Part shown: positions 7,805-17,787 of the stretch, piece by piece
How positions within the stretch are numbered: position 1 is the stretch's first letter
How the letters are laid out: each line of letters starts with the position of its first letter
Assembly: GCF_000834055.1 (NCBI RefSeq)
Contig: NZ_JXSQ01000003.1
Coordinates: 124,001-188,000, forward strand
From: Leucobacter komagatae
GTDB lineage: Bacteria > Actinomycetota > Actinomycetes > Actinomycetales > Microbacteriaceae
Direction: 5' to 3'
DNA length: 64,000 bases
The notes under the pieces: model-generated
What the model was told of the DNA's origin: nothing
The model's input: the letters and a program-made list of their open reading frames with translations, nothing else
Databases searched by the model: none
Translations under genes and position numbers: made by a program

Positions 7805-8971
7805 GTGCTTCGACTGCTTTTCTTCATTGGCGCCGGGATTGTACTCGGCGGGATTGTTGCTGTGATCGTTGGCCCGCCAGGCGCAGCTACGTGGGCGTTC
7901 CCCGTCGGGATGCCTGCGATGATCATCGCAGCGACGCTCGTGCTCGTCGGCCGGTCGTTGCGCGGCGTGAGCTTGCCACCACGAGAGCTCGTTGACGGTG
8001 CGCTCGGCGACGGCCGTGTCGGGCTCGCCCGCGTCGACAAGCTCACCCAGACGGGTACCTACATCAACGAACAGCCAGTGTGCGACATCGAGATCACGGT
8101 CCGCCCGGTCGGCGGCGGCGTGTACCGCACCGTCGTGCGACGCATCGTGCAGCTCACCGAGATCCCTCGGTTCCAACCGGGCACCAGGCACGTCGTCGCG
8201 ATCGTGACCGAGGGCAAGCCAGATGTGATCTTCACTGACGAGAACGCGCACGCCGATATTTGGGCGGACACCGAGTTCCCGCCAGCAGTGGCAGCCGGGG
8301 ACGTGTTGCCCCCGGGCGCAGGGAACCTTCGGGCAGACGGCAGCAGGCGCACCCCGCTCATCGGGGTGGGGAAGCGTGGCAGGCCCGTGCGGATCGCCGC
8401 CTTCGTGCTCGCCGGGGTGCTTGCTGCCGCGGCCGTCGTGCTCCCGTACCGGACTGGCCTCAGTGAGACGCTTGCGGCGATCCCCGAGGGGCGCCTCCAC
8501 GCTGACCTGCGCGACGCTGCTTCCCTTGATCGGGCGCTGTCGGCCCTCGCGGCCGAAATTGGCCACGACCGGGTCGTGAGCGTCACTGTCGCCGACGATC
8601 TCGTGAACGTCGACGCTCCGCTCACCCCGGAGAGCCTCAACGTTGACGCGTGGACGTACCGGCGCGGGGCGGTGACGCACCGCGGCCCCGCGTCACCACA
8701 GCCGGAGACGCTCAGCGAACAGTTTGCGATGACTGAGATCGACGGAGCAGCGATCCTTGGGCAGGTGCGCGTAGCTGCGACCGAGGCGGGTGCCACGAAC
8801 CTCGACGGCGTGATGTACCACGTGAGTCGGGCGCGCGGCGTCACCGAAGACGACCCCTGGAACATGGAGCGTTCGGGCCCCGTGTCGGTGTCGTTCATGA
8901 TCGACGACGGCTACCGAAGCGCATCCTTCAGCGTGCTCGCGGACGGCAGCGGGCTCGAGCGAACGGGCTAG
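7805..8971 (+). CDS. Hypothetical membrane protein with three membrane segments
   Basis: A 388-residue protein not recognised as a named family. Two hydrophobic segments lie near the N-terminus (about 2-24 and 32-50). A soluble domain of about 130 residues follows (residues 60-190, including CDIEITVRPVGGGVYRT), then a third membrane segment at about 200-217 and a C-terminal domain of about 170 residues. The GTG at 7805 lies 6 nt after TAGGAT (7793-7798). It is convergent with xseA and divergent from xseB copy 2. GC and codon use match the core genome. Confidence 0.7.
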   Translation: MLRLLFFIGAGIVLGGIVAVIVGPPGAATWAFPVGMPAMIIAATLVLVGRSLRGVSLPPRELVDGALGDGRVGLARVDKLTQTGTYINEQPVCDIEITVRPVGGGVYRTVVRRIVQLTEIPRFQPGTRHVVAIVTEGKPDVIFTDENAHADIWADTEFPPAVAAGDVLPPGAGNLRADGSRRTPLIGVGKRGRPVRIAAFVLAGVLAAAAVVLPYRTGLSETLAAIPEGRLHADLRDAASLDRALSALAAEIGHDRVVSVTVADDLVNVDAPLTPESLNVDAWTYRRGAVTHRGPASPQPETLSEQFAMTEIDGAAILGQVRVAATEAGATNLDGVMYHVSRARGVTEDDPWNMERSGPVSVSFMIDDGYRSASFSVLADGSGLERTG

Positions 8972-9002
8972 CGCCTCCTGCGGGCACTTCCGGCAGCGAG
9001 CG

Positions 9003-10220
9003 CTACTGCGCCTCACCCGTAGAGGTCGCCCCGATCCGCCCGCCGACAACACTCACCCGCAGCGACGTGCCATCGGGAGCGTCGGCCGGGTCCCGCAGTA
9101 CGTCGCCAGATGGCAGCTGCACGATCGCGTAGCCGCGCTCGAGCGTCGCCTTGGGTGAGAGCGCCCGGAGGTGTGCGCGGGTCTCGGCGAGCGCGCTCGC
9201 ACGATCCACGATGGCGCGATCGGCGAGCTCTGAGCCGCGGGCGACCCAGCGCACGAGCTCCTCTGCGCGGTCGTCGACGATGCGCTCTGGGGTCGCAAGC
9301 ACTGGCCGCTGGCGGAGCTGTGAGATGCGGTCTGCCTCGTACGAGAAGAGCTGGCTGACGCGACTCGACATCCGGCTGCGCGCCTGGTCGATGCCAGCGA
9401 GCTCCTCGCCGACGTCGGGGACGACGCGCTTCGCCGCGTCCGTTGGGGTGGACGCGCGGAGGTCTGCGACCTCGTCAAGCAGTGGGCGATCCGCCTCGTG
9501 CCCGATCGCGCTCACGATCGGGGTCTGCGCTTCGGCCGCTGCACGCACAACCGCCTCGTCCGAGAACGGTAGGAGGTTCTGGAAGTCGCCGCCGCCGCGC
9601 GCGACGATGATGACGTCGACCTCAGGGTCGGCATCGAGCGCGCGAATACCAGCGGTTACCTCCTTCGCGGCCCGGTCGCCCTGCACCGCGGCGTAGTGGA
9701 CCGCGAACTGCACGCCGGGCCAGCGCAGCGTCGCGTTGCGCACGACATCCTTTTCGGCGTCGGAGTCGCGGCCCGTGACGAGCCCGATCTTGCCGGGGAG
9801 GAAGGGGAGCGGCCGCTTGCGCTCGGCGGCGAACAGCCCCTCGCTCTGGAGCTGGCGCCGCAGCCGCTCGAGCCGCTCAAGCAGCTCGCCGAGGCCGACG
9901 TGCGAGAGGTCGAAGACCTGCATCGTGAGCGATCCGCCCTTGACCCAGAAGTTCGGCTTCACGAGCGCGATGACGCGGTCGCCCTGCTTGAACTCTGCGG
10001 TGAGGCGCTGCGCGACTGAACGCCAGACGGTGAAGCTCACTGTCGCGTCCTGCGTGAGGTCGCGGAGCTTGCCGTAGACGTGACCGCCGCGCATCTGCCA
10101 CTGCGTGACCTCGCCCTCGACCCAGACCTGCCCGAGCTTGTCGATCCACCCGGCGACTTTCTCGCTCATGAGGGCGACCGGCCACGGGGCGTCACGGGTT
10201 GCTGGTGCGTCAGATGCCAT
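9003..10220 (-). CDS. xseA: Exodeoxyribonuclease VII large subunit
   Basis: A 405-residue catalytic subunit of exonuclease VII. The N-terminal OB-fold ([20 protein letters not shown]) is followed by the conserved core [40 protein letters not shown] and [20 protein letters not shown], then a coiled-coil region and the C-terminal LERGYAIVQ motif. The ATG 10220 is chosen because TAGGCT (plus-strand 10228-10233) lies 7 nt upstream, giving a leaderless start. It would pair with either XseB encoded in this window. ispH is divergent. Confidence 0.95.
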   Translation of the reverse strand: MASDAPATRDAPWPVALMSEKVAGWIDKLGQVWVEGEVTQWQMRGGHVYGKLRDLTQDATVSFTVWRSVAQRLTAEFKQGDRVIALVKPNFWVKGGSLTMQVFDLSHVGLGELLERLERLRRQLQSEGLFAAERKRPLPFLPGKIGLVTGRDSDAEKDVVRNATLRWPGVQFAVHYAAVQGDRAAKEVTAGIRALDADPEVDVIIVARGGGDFQNLLPFSDEAVVRAAAEAQTPIVSAIGHEADRPLLDEVADLRASTPTDAAKRVVPDVGEELAGIDQARSRMSSRVSQLFSYEADRISQLRQRPVLATPERIVDDRAEELVRWVARGSELADRAIVDRASALAETRAHLRALSPKATLERGYAIVQLPSGDVLRDPADAPDGTSLRVSVVGGRIGATSTGEAQ

Positions 10221-10311
10221 GCATTCGAGCCTACTCGGGCGGACCGACGCCGTGTCGCGATGTCCCCGCAAGCCGGCACAGCGCTCGGACTGATTGCTCA
10301 GCGATGCAGCG

Positions 10312-10317
10312 TAGACT
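10312..10317 (+). promoter_or_regulatory. -10 box (TAGACT) for leaderless ispH mRNA
   Basis: TAGACT is 7 nt before ATG 10325, so transcription should start at or next to the start codon. This supports the 10325 start over in-frame ATGs at 10319, 10388 and 10427. Confidence 0.6.
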
Positions 10318-10324
10318 TATGCGC

Positions 10325-11419
10325 ATGACTCAGCAGGCTTCCGTTGTGAATCAGCGCACTATTGGCGCACCGGTTGTGAGCCTGGCGATGCCGCGTATGC
10401 GCCGCCTGGGTGGCAGGCTCAAGAACATGCCGGTCGAGGGCGAAAAGCGCGTGCTGCTCGCCGCTCCGCGTGGGTACTGCGCCGGGGTGGATCGCGCGGT
10501 CGTCGCCGTCGAGAAGGCACTCGAGCGCTACGGCGCCCCCGTCTACGTGCGCAAGCAGATCGTGCACAACGTGCACGTCGTGCAGACGCTCGAAAAGCTC
10601 GGTGCGATCTTCGTCGAGGAGGTCGAGGAGGTGCCGGAGGGCGCGAATGTCGTCTTCTCGGCGCACGGCGTCTCACCCGCTGTCGTGCAGGAGGCAGCGG
10701 ATCGCCACCTCCACGCGATCGACGCGACCTGCCCGCTCGTGACGAAGGTGCACCGCGAGGCCGTGCGCTTCGCGAAACAGGACATGGAGATCCTGCTCAT
10801 CGGCCACACCGGCCACGAAGAGGTTGAGGGTACCGCCGGTCAGGCCCCGGAGCTCATCACCGTCGTGAATTCGCCAGACGATGTCGATGACCTCGTGGTG
10901 AAGGATCCGGATCGCCTCGTCTGGCTCTCGCAGACCACGCTCTCGGTTGACGAGACGATGGAGACGGTGCGGCGCCTGCGCGAGCGCTTCCCGAACCTGC
11001 AGGATCCGCCCTCCGACGACATCTGCTACGCGACGCAGAACCGCCAGGTCGCGATCAAGAAGATCGCGCCCGAGGCAGACCTCGTGCTCGTTGTTGGCTC
11101 GACGAACTCGTCAAACTCGGTGCGCCTCGTTGAGGTCGCGCTCGAGTACGGCGCGAAGGCCGCGTACCTCGTCGACTTCGCCGAAGAGGTGAAGCAGGAG
11201 TGGCTCGAGGGCGTACAGACGATCGGCATCTCGAGTGGCGCATCGGTCCCCGAGGTGCTCGTGCAGGAGCTCCTCGACGACCTCGGCGAGGCCGGCTACG
11301 AGGATGTTCGCGCCGTGGTCACCGCGGAAGAGGATCTCGTGTTCTCGCTGCCGAAGGAGCTCCGCCAGGACGCCTCCGGCAAGCGCGACGCGCGCGCCCT
11401 CGGCGGTCGCGTCAGGTAG
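10325..11419 (+). CDS. ispH: 4-hydroxy-3-methylbut-2-enyl diphosphate reductase
   Basis: A 364-residue iron-sulfur enzyme for the last MEP-pathway step, giving IPP and DMAPP. The three cluster cysteines are Cys52 (GYCAGVDRA), Cys137 (DATCPLV) and Cys235 ([10 protein letters not shown]). Substrate-site motifs [16 protein letters not shown] and the SSNS-type TNSSNS loop are all present. The N-terminal extension of about 40 residues before [14 protein letters not shown] is usual in actinobacteria. The gene ends convergently with the PLP decarboxylase gene. Confidence 0.96.
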   Translation: MTQQASVVNQRTIGAPVVSLAMPRMRRLGGRLKNMPVEGEKRVLLAAPRGYCAGVDRAVVAVEKALERYGAPVYVRKQIVHNVHVVQTLEKLGAIFVEEVEEVPEGANVVFSAHGVSPAVVQEAADRHLHAIDATCPLVTKVHREAVRFAKQDMEILLIGHTGHEEVEGTAGQAPELITVVNSPDDVDDLVVKDPDRLVWLSQTTLSVDETMETVRRLRERFPNLQDPPSDDICYATQNRQVAIKKIAPEADLVLVVGSTNSSNSVRLVEVALEYGAKAAYLVDFAEEVKQEWLEGVQTIGISSGASVPEVLVQELLDDLGEAGYEDVRAVVTAEEDLVFSLPKELRQDASGKRDARALGGRVR

Positions 11420-11427
11420 TGACCGCT

Positions 11428-11444
11428 CGGAGGCCATGCCTCCG
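11428..11444. terminator. Small hairpin between convergent genes
   Basis: CGGAGGC-CAT-GCCTCCG forms a 7-bp stem in the 66-nt gap between the 3' ends of ispH and the decarboxylase gene. There is no T tract, so this is a weak bidirectional terminator candidate. Confidence 0.35.
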
Positions 11445-11485
11445 GTGCCAACGGCAGGCGACGGCGCGCACGCAACGCCCTGCGC

Positions 11486-13045
11486 TTACGGCTCACTCAC
11501 CCGCGCGAGCAACTCGCTGAGGATCGCCTCGGCGACCGGAGCTGGCAGCTTCTCGGCGAGCGCCATGAGCGGCGCGAGCCTGCCGGGCAGCGAGGACCCC
11601 TTGCCGCCCGCGCTGCCCCCGGCCCCGGCAATCTTCAGGATCCGCCACGCCATATCCGGCGACGGCACGCGGAAGGGGCCGCCCTCGCGCTTCGGGGCGT
11701 AGCCGAGCGCCTGGAGCGCGCCGTACTCGATGCGCGGGTTCGCGCGCGGCTTCCCGCGCACCGCGTCCGCGGCGGCCTTGAGCGCGGGAACGAGCTCGGG
11801 GAGCGTCTGCTCGGTCACTGGGGTGATCGTGAGGTGCGCGGTGTGGGGGAGTCGCACGCCGTTTGCCTGCGTGAAACCCGGCTGGTGCTGGATCCGGAAG
11901 CCCGATCGCGCAAGCTCGTCGGCGAGGTGGTGCGGATCAACCTGGTCGGCCTCGGGGAGGCCCGTGTCGGTGACGAGCGCGACCGACGGCCCGGTGGGTG
12001 CGCCCCACACGTTCAACCCGCGAATCGTCGAGGTTTCTCGGATGATGGTGTCCGCGGAGCGAACGCACGACGCGGTGAGCCTTGCGTAGCCGCCGTCGCC
12101 GAGCCGCTTCGTGATCGCCCACGCTGCGGCGAGGGGTGAGGCGGGCTTCGAACCGAGCAGCGTCGGGTTCACGACGGGGTAGCCCGGCCAGCTCGTCGTC
12201 GCGAAGAACTGCGCGCGGTGCCGCCTGCGGCCGCGGTGCAGGAGCACGGAGACGCCCTTTGGTGCGTACCCGAACTTGTGTAGGTCAGCAGAGATGCTCG
12301 TGACGCCGGCGACGCGGAAGTCCCACGGGTCAACCGCAGGCCACCAGGGCAGCACGAGGCCGCCGAAGCAGGCGTCAACATGGCAGGACAGCCCGAACTC
12401 TTTCGCCGCGCCAGCGACCTGCGCGATGGGGTCGATCGCTCCCGTCGGGTAGGCGGGCGCGGAGACCACGACGAGGGCGACGTCTGCCCCGAGCCGCTGC
12501 TCGAAGGCCGCGGCCCGCACCGATCCATCCGCCTCGCACGGCACCGGATCCCAGTCGAGGTCGAAGAGCCGCGCCGCCTTCTGGAAGGCGGCGTGCGCCG
12601 TCGCCGCCGTCACGAGCCGCGGCCGCTTGCCTGCCCGGGCGAGCTGTGCGGCGAGCTCGGGGTGCTCCGCCCGCCAGAGATCCCTCGCTGTCTTCACCGC
12701 GAGCAGGCAGCTCTCGGTGCCGCCGCTCGTGACGCTGCCAACGACGGGCCCGCCGCCGAGCTTCGTCGCCGAGCCGTTGAGCGCCTTGCGCATGAAAGCG
12801 ATGAGTTCGCGCTCCATCGCAGCAACCGACGGAAACGTGGTCGGGTCGAGCGCGTTGAGGGGGCGTGTGAGCTCGGCGGCGTCGCGCGCGAGCTCGTCGA
12901 GCTCCGCGAGGCCTGAGTCGTAGACGTAGGAGAGTACGCGCCCGCCGTGTGTCGGGGCGTCGCCCGCGCGCAGCTCAGCGAGGGCGGCGAGGATCTCAGT
13001 GGCCGCAGGCCCGGCAAACGGAGACGCCGTCGCAGCCGTGCTCAC
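11486..13045 (-). CDS. PLP-dependent decarboxylase/lyase, group II (sphingosine-phosphate-lyase-like)
   Basis: A 519-residue fold-type I PLP enzyme. GSVTSGGTESCLLAVKTAR binds the cofactor phosphate, HVDACFGGLVLPW supplies the Asp that pairs with the pyridine nitrogen, and SADLHKFGYAPKG contains the Schiff-base lysine. The pattern fits the glutamate decarboxylase/sphingosine-1-phosphate lyase group; the substrate cannot be read from sequence. The GTG start overlaps the stop of the upstream symporter gene by 4 nt (GTGA), so the enzyme probably acts on what that transporter imports. It is longer than the minimal family because of a C-terminal extension. Confidence 0.82.
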   Translation of the reverse strand: MSTAATASPFAGPAATEILAALAELRAGDAPTHGGRVLSYVYDSGLAELDELARDAAELTRPLNALDPTTFPSVAAMERELIAFMRKALNGSATKLGGGPVVGSVTSGGTESCLLAVKTARDLWRAEHPELAAQLARAGKRPRLVTAATAHAAFQKAARLFDLDWDPVPCEADGSVRAAAFEQRLGADVALVVVSAPAYPTGAIDPIAQVAGAAKEFGLSCHVDACFGGLVLPWWPAVDPWDFRVAGVTSISADLHKFGYAPKGVSVLLHRGRRRHRAQFFATTSWPGYPVVNPTLLGSKPASPLAAAWAITKRLGDGGYARLTASCVRSADTIIRETSTIRGLNVWGAPTGPSVALVTDTGLPEADQVDPHHLADELARSGFRIQHQPGFTQANGVRLPHTAHLTITPVTEQTLPELVPALKAAADAVRGKPRANPRIEYGALQALGYAPKREGGPFRVPSPDMAWRILKIAGAGGSAGGKGSSLPGRLAPLMALAEKLPAPVAEAILSELLARVSEP

Positions 13046-14475
13046 GCGCGCCTCCCCGCTGCGGCCTCAACATCGTTTTCGCCCAGCCGGTAGCCGCGGA
13101 GGGTCGCGAGACTCGCGAGCATGAGCAGTGCGGGGAACAGGCTGAACGCGAGCGCGATGCCAGATACGGCGGTCGCAGGCTGGGTGACCGTCACTGATGC
13201 CACCGATTCGATGTACCCAGTCGCGGCGAGCACGAGGGCGAGAGTAGTGGAACCGAGGGCCATTCCAGCGGTCTCACCGGCGGTCCACACCCCGCCGAAC
13301 ACTCCTGCGCGCCCCTCGGGGTCGCCCGTGGTGGCCGCGTCGTGGCCCATCACGTCGGGGAGCATCGCCATCGGCATGGTCTGCATGCCGGCGTAGGCTG
13401 CGCCCGCAACCGCGACGGGCCCAAGGATCCACATCCCAGGCCACATGAGCATCCCTATGAGCGCGATCGTTGCGACGAGGAACACGAGGCTCGCGATGCG
13501 GAACGTGCGCACTTTGCCGAAGCGATCCGCGATCCACCGCCACACGGGGGCGAAGAGCAGCGCAGGGGCGATGAGCGAGACGAACAGGATCGTGACGGCT
13601 CCCTGCTCACGCAACACCCACGTCGCAACGTACTGTGCGCCAGCGAGCATGAGCCCGGTTGCGAGGCCCTGCAGCATGAACGTCGCGAGCAGTGCGCGGA
13701 AGGGCTGGCTGTCGCGCAGTACCCGCAGGCCCTCGCGGTAGTGGGTGAGGGAGAGTGCTCGCCTGCCGGAGGACGCCGTGGCGATCGGGATGCCGCGCGG
13801 CGCAACGGACGACCCGATCCACAAACTCACCCCGATGACTCCGGCCGCCACGATCGCCATCAGGAGGTAACCGAGCAGCGGATTTGTGGGGAACAGATCG
13901 CGGATCTCTGGGCCGCCTGCGCCGAAGAGAAGGATCGCAACGGTGAGCACGACAACCCGCCAGGTGAGTAGCCTGGTGCGCTCCTTGTAGCCGTCGGTGA
14001 GCTCAGCCGGGAGCGAGATGTATGGAATCTGGAACATGCTGAAGAACGTCGCGGCGGCGACGAACGCAATGAGCACCCACGTTGCTGCCGCCGCCGGGGA
14101 GAGGCCTGGCGGCACGGAGAACATGAGCACGAACGTGATCGGCAACCCGATGGCGCCGATGAGCATGGGACCTCGCCGCGTGCCGGTGCGGGCGAGGGTG
14201 CGGTCGCTCAGGCCGCCGATGATGGGGTCGATGAGCACGTCCCAGATCTTCGCGAGCGTCACGATGAGCCCGGCAGCGAGCGCGGTCACCCCGAGCGAAT
14301 CGGTGAGGTAGTAGACCAGCACGAGTCCCGGAAGGGTTGCGAATCCACCGGTCGCGAGTGAGCCTGCGGCGTAGCGGGCGACGGTGCTGGCGGGGAGTGC
14401 GGCTGCGGTCTCCGCCCGTTGGCTCCCCGGAAGGGAGGGCACGGCGGCAGGCTCAGAACTCGGCGGTGAACTCAT
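13042..14475 (-). CDS. Major facilitator transporter, GPH-type cation symporter
   Basis: A 477-residue polytopic membrane protein with about twelve segments. KIWDVLIDPIIGGLSDR followed by TLARTGTRRGPMLIG is the loop 2-3 signature of glycoside-pentoside-hexuronide:cation symporters (MelB-like). The ATG at 14475 is chosen because it follows TACGAT (plus-strand 14482-14487) by 6 nt and because the frame further upstream is repetitive. Translational coupling to the decarboxylase suggests a transport-and-metabolise pair. The transported compound is unknown. Confidence 0.82.
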   Translation of the reverse strand: MSSPPSSEPAAVPSLPGSQRAETAAALPASTVARYAAGSLATGGFATLPGLVLVYYLTDSLGVTALAAGLIVTLAKIWDVLIDPIIGGLSDRTLARTGTRRGPMLIGAIGLPITFVLMFSVPPGLSPAAAATWVLIAFVAAATFFSMFQIPYISLPAELTDGYKERTRLLTWRVVVLTVAILLFGAGGPEIRDLFPTNPLLGYLLMAIVAAGVIGVSLWIGSSVAPRGIPIATASSGRRALSLTHYREGLRVLRDSQPFRALLATFMLQGLATGLMLAGAQYVATWVLREQGAVTILFVSLIAPALLFAPVWRWIADRFGKVRTFRIASLVFLVATIALIGMLMWPGMWILGPVAVAGAAYAGMQTMPMAMLPDVMGHDAATTGDPEGRAGVFGGVWTAGETAGMALGSTTLALVLAATGYIESVASVTVTQPATAVSGIALAFSLFPALLMLASLATLRGYRLGENDVEAAAGRRA

Positions 14476-14514
14476 GGGCTTATCGTAGCCGACTCGGAGG
14501 ATCGCGGCGGGCTG

Positions 14515-14600
14515 CTGGTGGGCGTGGGTGAGCGTGGGCGGGGATGATGGGCGCTGGTGGGCGCGAGTGACCGCTGGTGGGCGCGGGTGACCGCTGGTGG
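14515..14600. repeat. Short degenerate tandem repeats
   Basis: Imperfect units built on GGTGGGCG and on a unit of about 20 nt (GCGGGTGACCGCTGGTGG type) occur in series in the space between the symporter start and the terminator hairpin. The repeat is GC-rich and has no coding potential. Confidence 0.5.
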
Positions 14601-14625
14601 TGCCCGGCGGTCGCCGCGGAAATGC

Positions 14626-14661
14626 GTCGCGCCGCCTGGCAGGGAAGCCAGGCGGCGCGAC
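14626..14661 (-). terminator. Strong hairpin terminator after the DUF6264-like gene
   Basis: A perfect 15-bp inverted repeat, GTCGCGCCGCCTGGC and its complement, with a 6-nt loop (AGGGAA). It lies 17 nt past the stop of the minus-strand gene at 14679. No T tract follows. Confidence 0.65.
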
Positions 14662-14678
14662 CGCGGGGGTATTCGGGG

Positions 14679-15608
14679 TTACGCCCCGGGTGCACCCTGC
14701 AAATACTTCAGTAGCTTCGTTGAGGCCTCTGGATCCTGCATGATGGTCATGAGCTCCGGGGTCTGGAGCATCGCAGCGGAAACGATCACCACGACGGTGA
14801 TGAACGCAACAATGCCCGCAGCGAGCGGCGCCCAAAACGCGATCTTTCTGGCGCGAAGCCTGCGCAGTGAGAACACGAGCACCAACACATACATCAGCAT
14901 GAGCGCCAAGCCGGCGAGCTTGCCCGTGAGGTCGAGCCAGCCCGGAGGCGTGAGCGTCGTCACCCCCGGGGCGTCTTCCAGCACCGTGAACATCGACTTC
15001 AGGCCAACGAGCGCGAGCATCGAATACAGCGCCCCTGCAGCACCGAAGACGAGCAGCAGGATGGTGATGACTCGATCAGCCGTGTTCGCTGGCTTCTGCT
15101 GCAGGGCAGGAGCCCCACCCTGCTGCGCCTGGCCCTGCTGCGCCTGGACTGCGGACGCTGCGGCTGGCGCTGCGGCCCGATAGGGTGCGCCGCTGCCACC
15201 CTGCGAAGCCCCCTTGCGGGACGGCCGAGGCAGGTCAGCGCCGAGATTGTGCGGAACTCCCTGGACGTTGGGTGACGCTGCCCCAACGGCTGCGCCGCCC
15301 TGGCGGACTCCCGAGCCCTGCGCTGCTGGGGTTGCCGGGGACTCCTCGCCCTCGGGCTTCCACTCCCAGCCCTCAGGCGCGTACTCACCGTACTCAGGAC
15401 GAGGGCGCGTGTCCGGCTTGGCCGCCTGCGCAGTCTCCTGGGCGGGCAGGGGTAGCGTTGACGATTCCTGCGCTGCGGGGTCGACCGGCGCCGGGTGCTC
15501 CTCGCTCGCTGGCTGCGGCGCCCCCGGGGCAGCCGCGGGCTGTTCCGAATCCGTTGGCTGCTCGGGCGTCGTTGGCTGCTCGGGCGTTTCGCCGGGTGTC
15601 GCAGCCAC
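14679..15608 (-). CDS. Pro/Ala-rich membrane protein, DUF6264-like
   Basis: A 309-residue protein with an acidic Pro/Gln/Ala-rich N-terminal half. It carries the motif EYGEYAPEGWEWKP near residue 75 and a Gln-Ala repeat near 155. The C-terminal part has about three membrane segments (ITILLLVFGAAGALYSMLAL near 180, LAGLALMLMYVLVLVFSL, AGIVAFITVVVIVSAAML). The architecture resembles the DUF6264 family of Microbacteriaceae, recalled with moderate certainty. The GTG start shares one base with the stop codon of the aldolase gene, so the two are co-transcribed. Function is unknown. Confidence 0.65.
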   Translation of the reverse strand: MAATPGETPEQPTTPEQPTDSEQPAAAPGAPQPASEEHPAPVDPAAQESSTLPLPAQETAQAAKPDTRPRPEYGEYAPEGWEWKPEGEESPATPAAQGSGVRQGGAAVGAASPNVQGVPHNLGADLPRPSRKGASQGGSGAPYRAAAPAAASAVQAQQGQAQQGGAPALQQKPANTADRVITILLLVFGAAGALYSMLALVGLKSMFTVLEDAPGVTTLTPPGWLDLTGKLAGLALMLMYVLVLVFSLRRLRARKIAFWAPLAAGIVAFITVVVIVSAAMLQTPELMTIMQDPEASTKLLKYLQGAPGA

Positions 15609-16636
15609 TAGGCGCTCACCGACTTCCCGGCGGAGCCGAGTTGCTCGGCAGCGAGCGCAATGCGGGCAGCCATGCCGCTCTCAGCAACCTTGCCCCAAGC
15701 GCGCGGGTCGTACACCTTCTTGTTGCCGACCTCGCCGTCGATCTTGAGGATCTCGTCGTAGTTCTTGAGCATGTAGTCGACGACGGGGCGCGTGAAAGCG
15801 TACTGCGTGTCCGTGTCGATGTTCATCTTGATCACGCCGTTACGCACCGCCTCGGCAATCTCCTCGGCAGACGATCCCGACCCGCCGTGGAAGACAAGGT
15901 CGAGGGGGTTCTTGCCCGTGCCGTACTTCGCCTGCAGGCCGTCCTGGATGACCGCGAGCAGTTCCGGGCGCAGCTTCACTCCACCGGGCTTGTAGACGCC
16001 GTGGACGTTGCCGAAGGTGAGCGCGGTGAGGTAGCGGCCCTGATCGCCGAGGCCAAGCGCCTCAACCGTCGCGATGCCGTCCTCGACTGTTGAGTACAGG
16101 CTGTCGTTGATTTCGTGGCTGATGCCATCTTCTTCGCCGCCAACGATGCCGATCTCGACCTCGAGAATCACGTCGATGGCCGCGAGGCGGGGGAGCAGTT
16201 CCTTCGCGATGTCAAGGTTTTCCGCCAGCGGCACGGCCGAACCGTCCCACATGTGTGACTGGAAGTAGGGCAGACCGCCTTCGCGCACGCGCTCCTCGCT
16301 CGCGGCGACCAGCGGCAATACAAAGCTCTCAAGGTGCTGCTTCGGGCAGTGATCCGTGTGCAGCGCAACGGTGACGTCGTATGCTTTCGCGACCTCCTCC
16401 GCGTACTTCGCGAAGGCAATCGCGCCGCCGGCACGGTTCTTGACGGTGTGCCCGGCGAGGTAGTCGGCGCCGCCGAAGCTCACCTGAATAATCCCGTCGG
16501 AGCCAGCCTCAGCGAAGCCCTGGATCGCGGAGTTGATGGTCTGTGAACTCGAGACGTTGACAGCGGGGAACGCGAATCCACCAGCCTTGGCGGCGTCAAG
16601 CATCGCTGCGTACTGTTCCGGAGTTGCGACTGGCAT
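15608..16636 (-). CDS. fbaA: Fructose-bisphosphate aldolase, class II
   Basis: A 342-residue zinc-dependent aldolase of glycolysis and gluconeogenesis. [10 protein letters not shown] gives catalytic Asp95 and zinc ligand His96. Further landmarks are [24 protein letters not shown] and [10 protein letters not shown]. The start ATG 16636 is preceded by AAGGAGC. It is divergent from glpX, the gluconeogenic phosphatase that acts on the same metabolite. Length and motifs are standard. Confidence 0.96.
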   Translation of the reverse strand: MPVATPEQYAAMLDAAKAGGFAFPAVNVSSSQTINSAIQGFAEAGSDGIIQVSFGGADYLAGHTVKNRAGGAIAFAKYAEEVAKAYDVTVALHTDHCPKQHLESFVLPLVAASEERVREGGLPYFQSHMWDGSAVPLAENLDIAKELLPRLAAIDVILEVEIGIVGGEEDGISHEINDSLYSTVEDGIATVEALGLGDQGRYLTALTFGNVHGVYKPGGVKLRPELLAVIQDGLQAKYGTGKNPLDLVFHGGSGSSAEEIAEAVRNGVIKMNIDTDTQYAFTRPVVDYMLKNYDEILKIDGEVGNKKVYDPRAWGKVAESGMAARIALAAEQLGSAGKSVSA

Positions 16637-16763
16637 GTGTGCTCCTTGGAGTCTGTGGTGGTTGCGCGCTGTATGAACGGCAACGAACGGTGAGTCTTGG
16701 CAGTGCCGCCGCTGGGTTCCACGAACCGTCACCGAGCCGCACTGCGACCCCCAGTCTACGCGG

Positions 16764-16769
16764 TAGTCT
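16764..16769 (+). promoter_or_regulatory. -10 box (TAGTCT) for leaderless glpX mRNA
   Basis: TAGTCT is 7 nt before ATG 16777. It overlaps the region of the other in-frame ATG (16771), which it argues against as the start. Confidence 0.6.
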
Positions 16770-16776
16770 TATGGGT

Positions 16777-17760
16777 ATGACTGATCCTCTTTCGCTCGAC
16801 GAGTGGCAGCCCGACCGGAACCTCGCGATGGAGCTTGTCCGCGCGACCGAAGCTGCAGCAATGCGTTCTACTCCGTGGATTGGCCGCGGCGACAAGAACG
16901 CGGCTGACGGCGCTGCCGTTGACGCGATGCGACGCTTCCTCGCAACCGTGAACATGAACGGCACCGTCGTCATTGGTGAGGGCGAGAAGGATGATGCGCC
17001 CTGGCTGTACAACGGCGAGCGCGTAGGCAACGGCCTCGGCGCTGACTGCGACGTCGCGGTGGATCCGATCGACGGCACCCGCCTGACCGCTGAGGGTCGC
17101 CCCGGCGCGCTGTCGGTGATCGCGGTTGCGGATCGCGGCAGCATGTACGACCCCTCTGCTGTGTTCTACATGGACAAGCTCGTCGCGGGGCCCGAGGGCG
17201 TCGGCGTCGTCGACATTCGTAAGCCCATTGGCGAAAACATTCGCGCACTCGCGAAGGTGAAGGGCGTTGACGTCTCTGACATTCGCGTCGCCGTGCTCGA
17301 TCGCCCGCGCCACGACCAGCTCATCTCAGACATTCGCGAGGCCGGCGCTGGCACGCGCCTCATCATGGACGGCGACGTCGCAGGCGGCGTGAACGCTGCT
17401 CGCTGGGACTCCGGCATCGACCTGTGTGTCGGCATCGGTGGCACGCCAGAGGGCATCATCACCGCGTGCGCAGTGAAGGCTCTCGGCGGCGTTATCCAGG
17501 GTCGCCTTTGGTCGCAGGACGCCGAGGAGCGCGAGCGCGCCCTCGCCGCGGGACACGATTTCGACCGCGTGCTCGAGGCAAACGATCTCGTATCGAGCGA
17601 CAACTGCTACTTCGTGGCGACCGGCATCACCGACGCAGACTTCGTATCCGGTGTGGAGCGGCGCGGGCCGTTCGTCCGCGCTGAGAGCATCGTCATGCGC
17701 TCGCACTCGGGCACGATCCGCCACATCATTAGCGATATGGATCCGAACCGCTGGGACTAA
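16777..17760 (+). CDS. glpX: Fructose-1,6-bisphosphatase, class II
   Basis: A 327-residue metal-dependent phosphatase that turns fructose-1,6-bisphosphate into fructose-6-phosphate in gluconeogenesis. Metal-site motifs are [11 protein letters not shown] (residues 67-77) and DPIDGT (96-101). [13 protein letters not shown] and [20 protein letters not shown] are the GlpX-specific C-terminal blocks. It is the main FBPase type in actinobacteria. The start is set by the leaderless promoter geometry. Confidence 0.96.
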   Translation: MTDPLSLDEWQPDRNLAMELVRATEAAAMRSTPWIGRGDKNAADGAAVDAMRRFLATVNMNGTVVIGEGEKDDAPWLYNGERVGNGLGADCDVAVDPIDGTRLTAEGRPGALSVIAVADRGSMYDPSAVFYMDKLVAGPEGVGVVDIRKPIGENIRALAKVKGVDVSDIRVAVLDRPRHDQLISDIREAGAGTRLIMDGDVAGGVNAARWDSGIDLCVGIGGTPEGIITACAVKALGGVIQGRLWSQDAEERERALAAGHDFDRVLEANDLVSSDNCYFVATGITDADFVSGVERRGPFVRAESIVMRSHSGTIRHIISDMDPNRWD

Positions 17761-17787
17761 TCCCGGCACAGCAGTGAGGAGTTTCAC

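Noticed and set aside
7748..8680. Long antisense ORF (310 codons) opposite the hypothetical membrane protein
   Set aside because: High-GC shadow frame with no motifs; the sense strand has proper membrane segments and a leaderless promoter.
14515..14600. CRISPR-like repeat series
   Set aside because: Units are short, imperfect and directly adjacent without spacers; it is simple tandem repetition.
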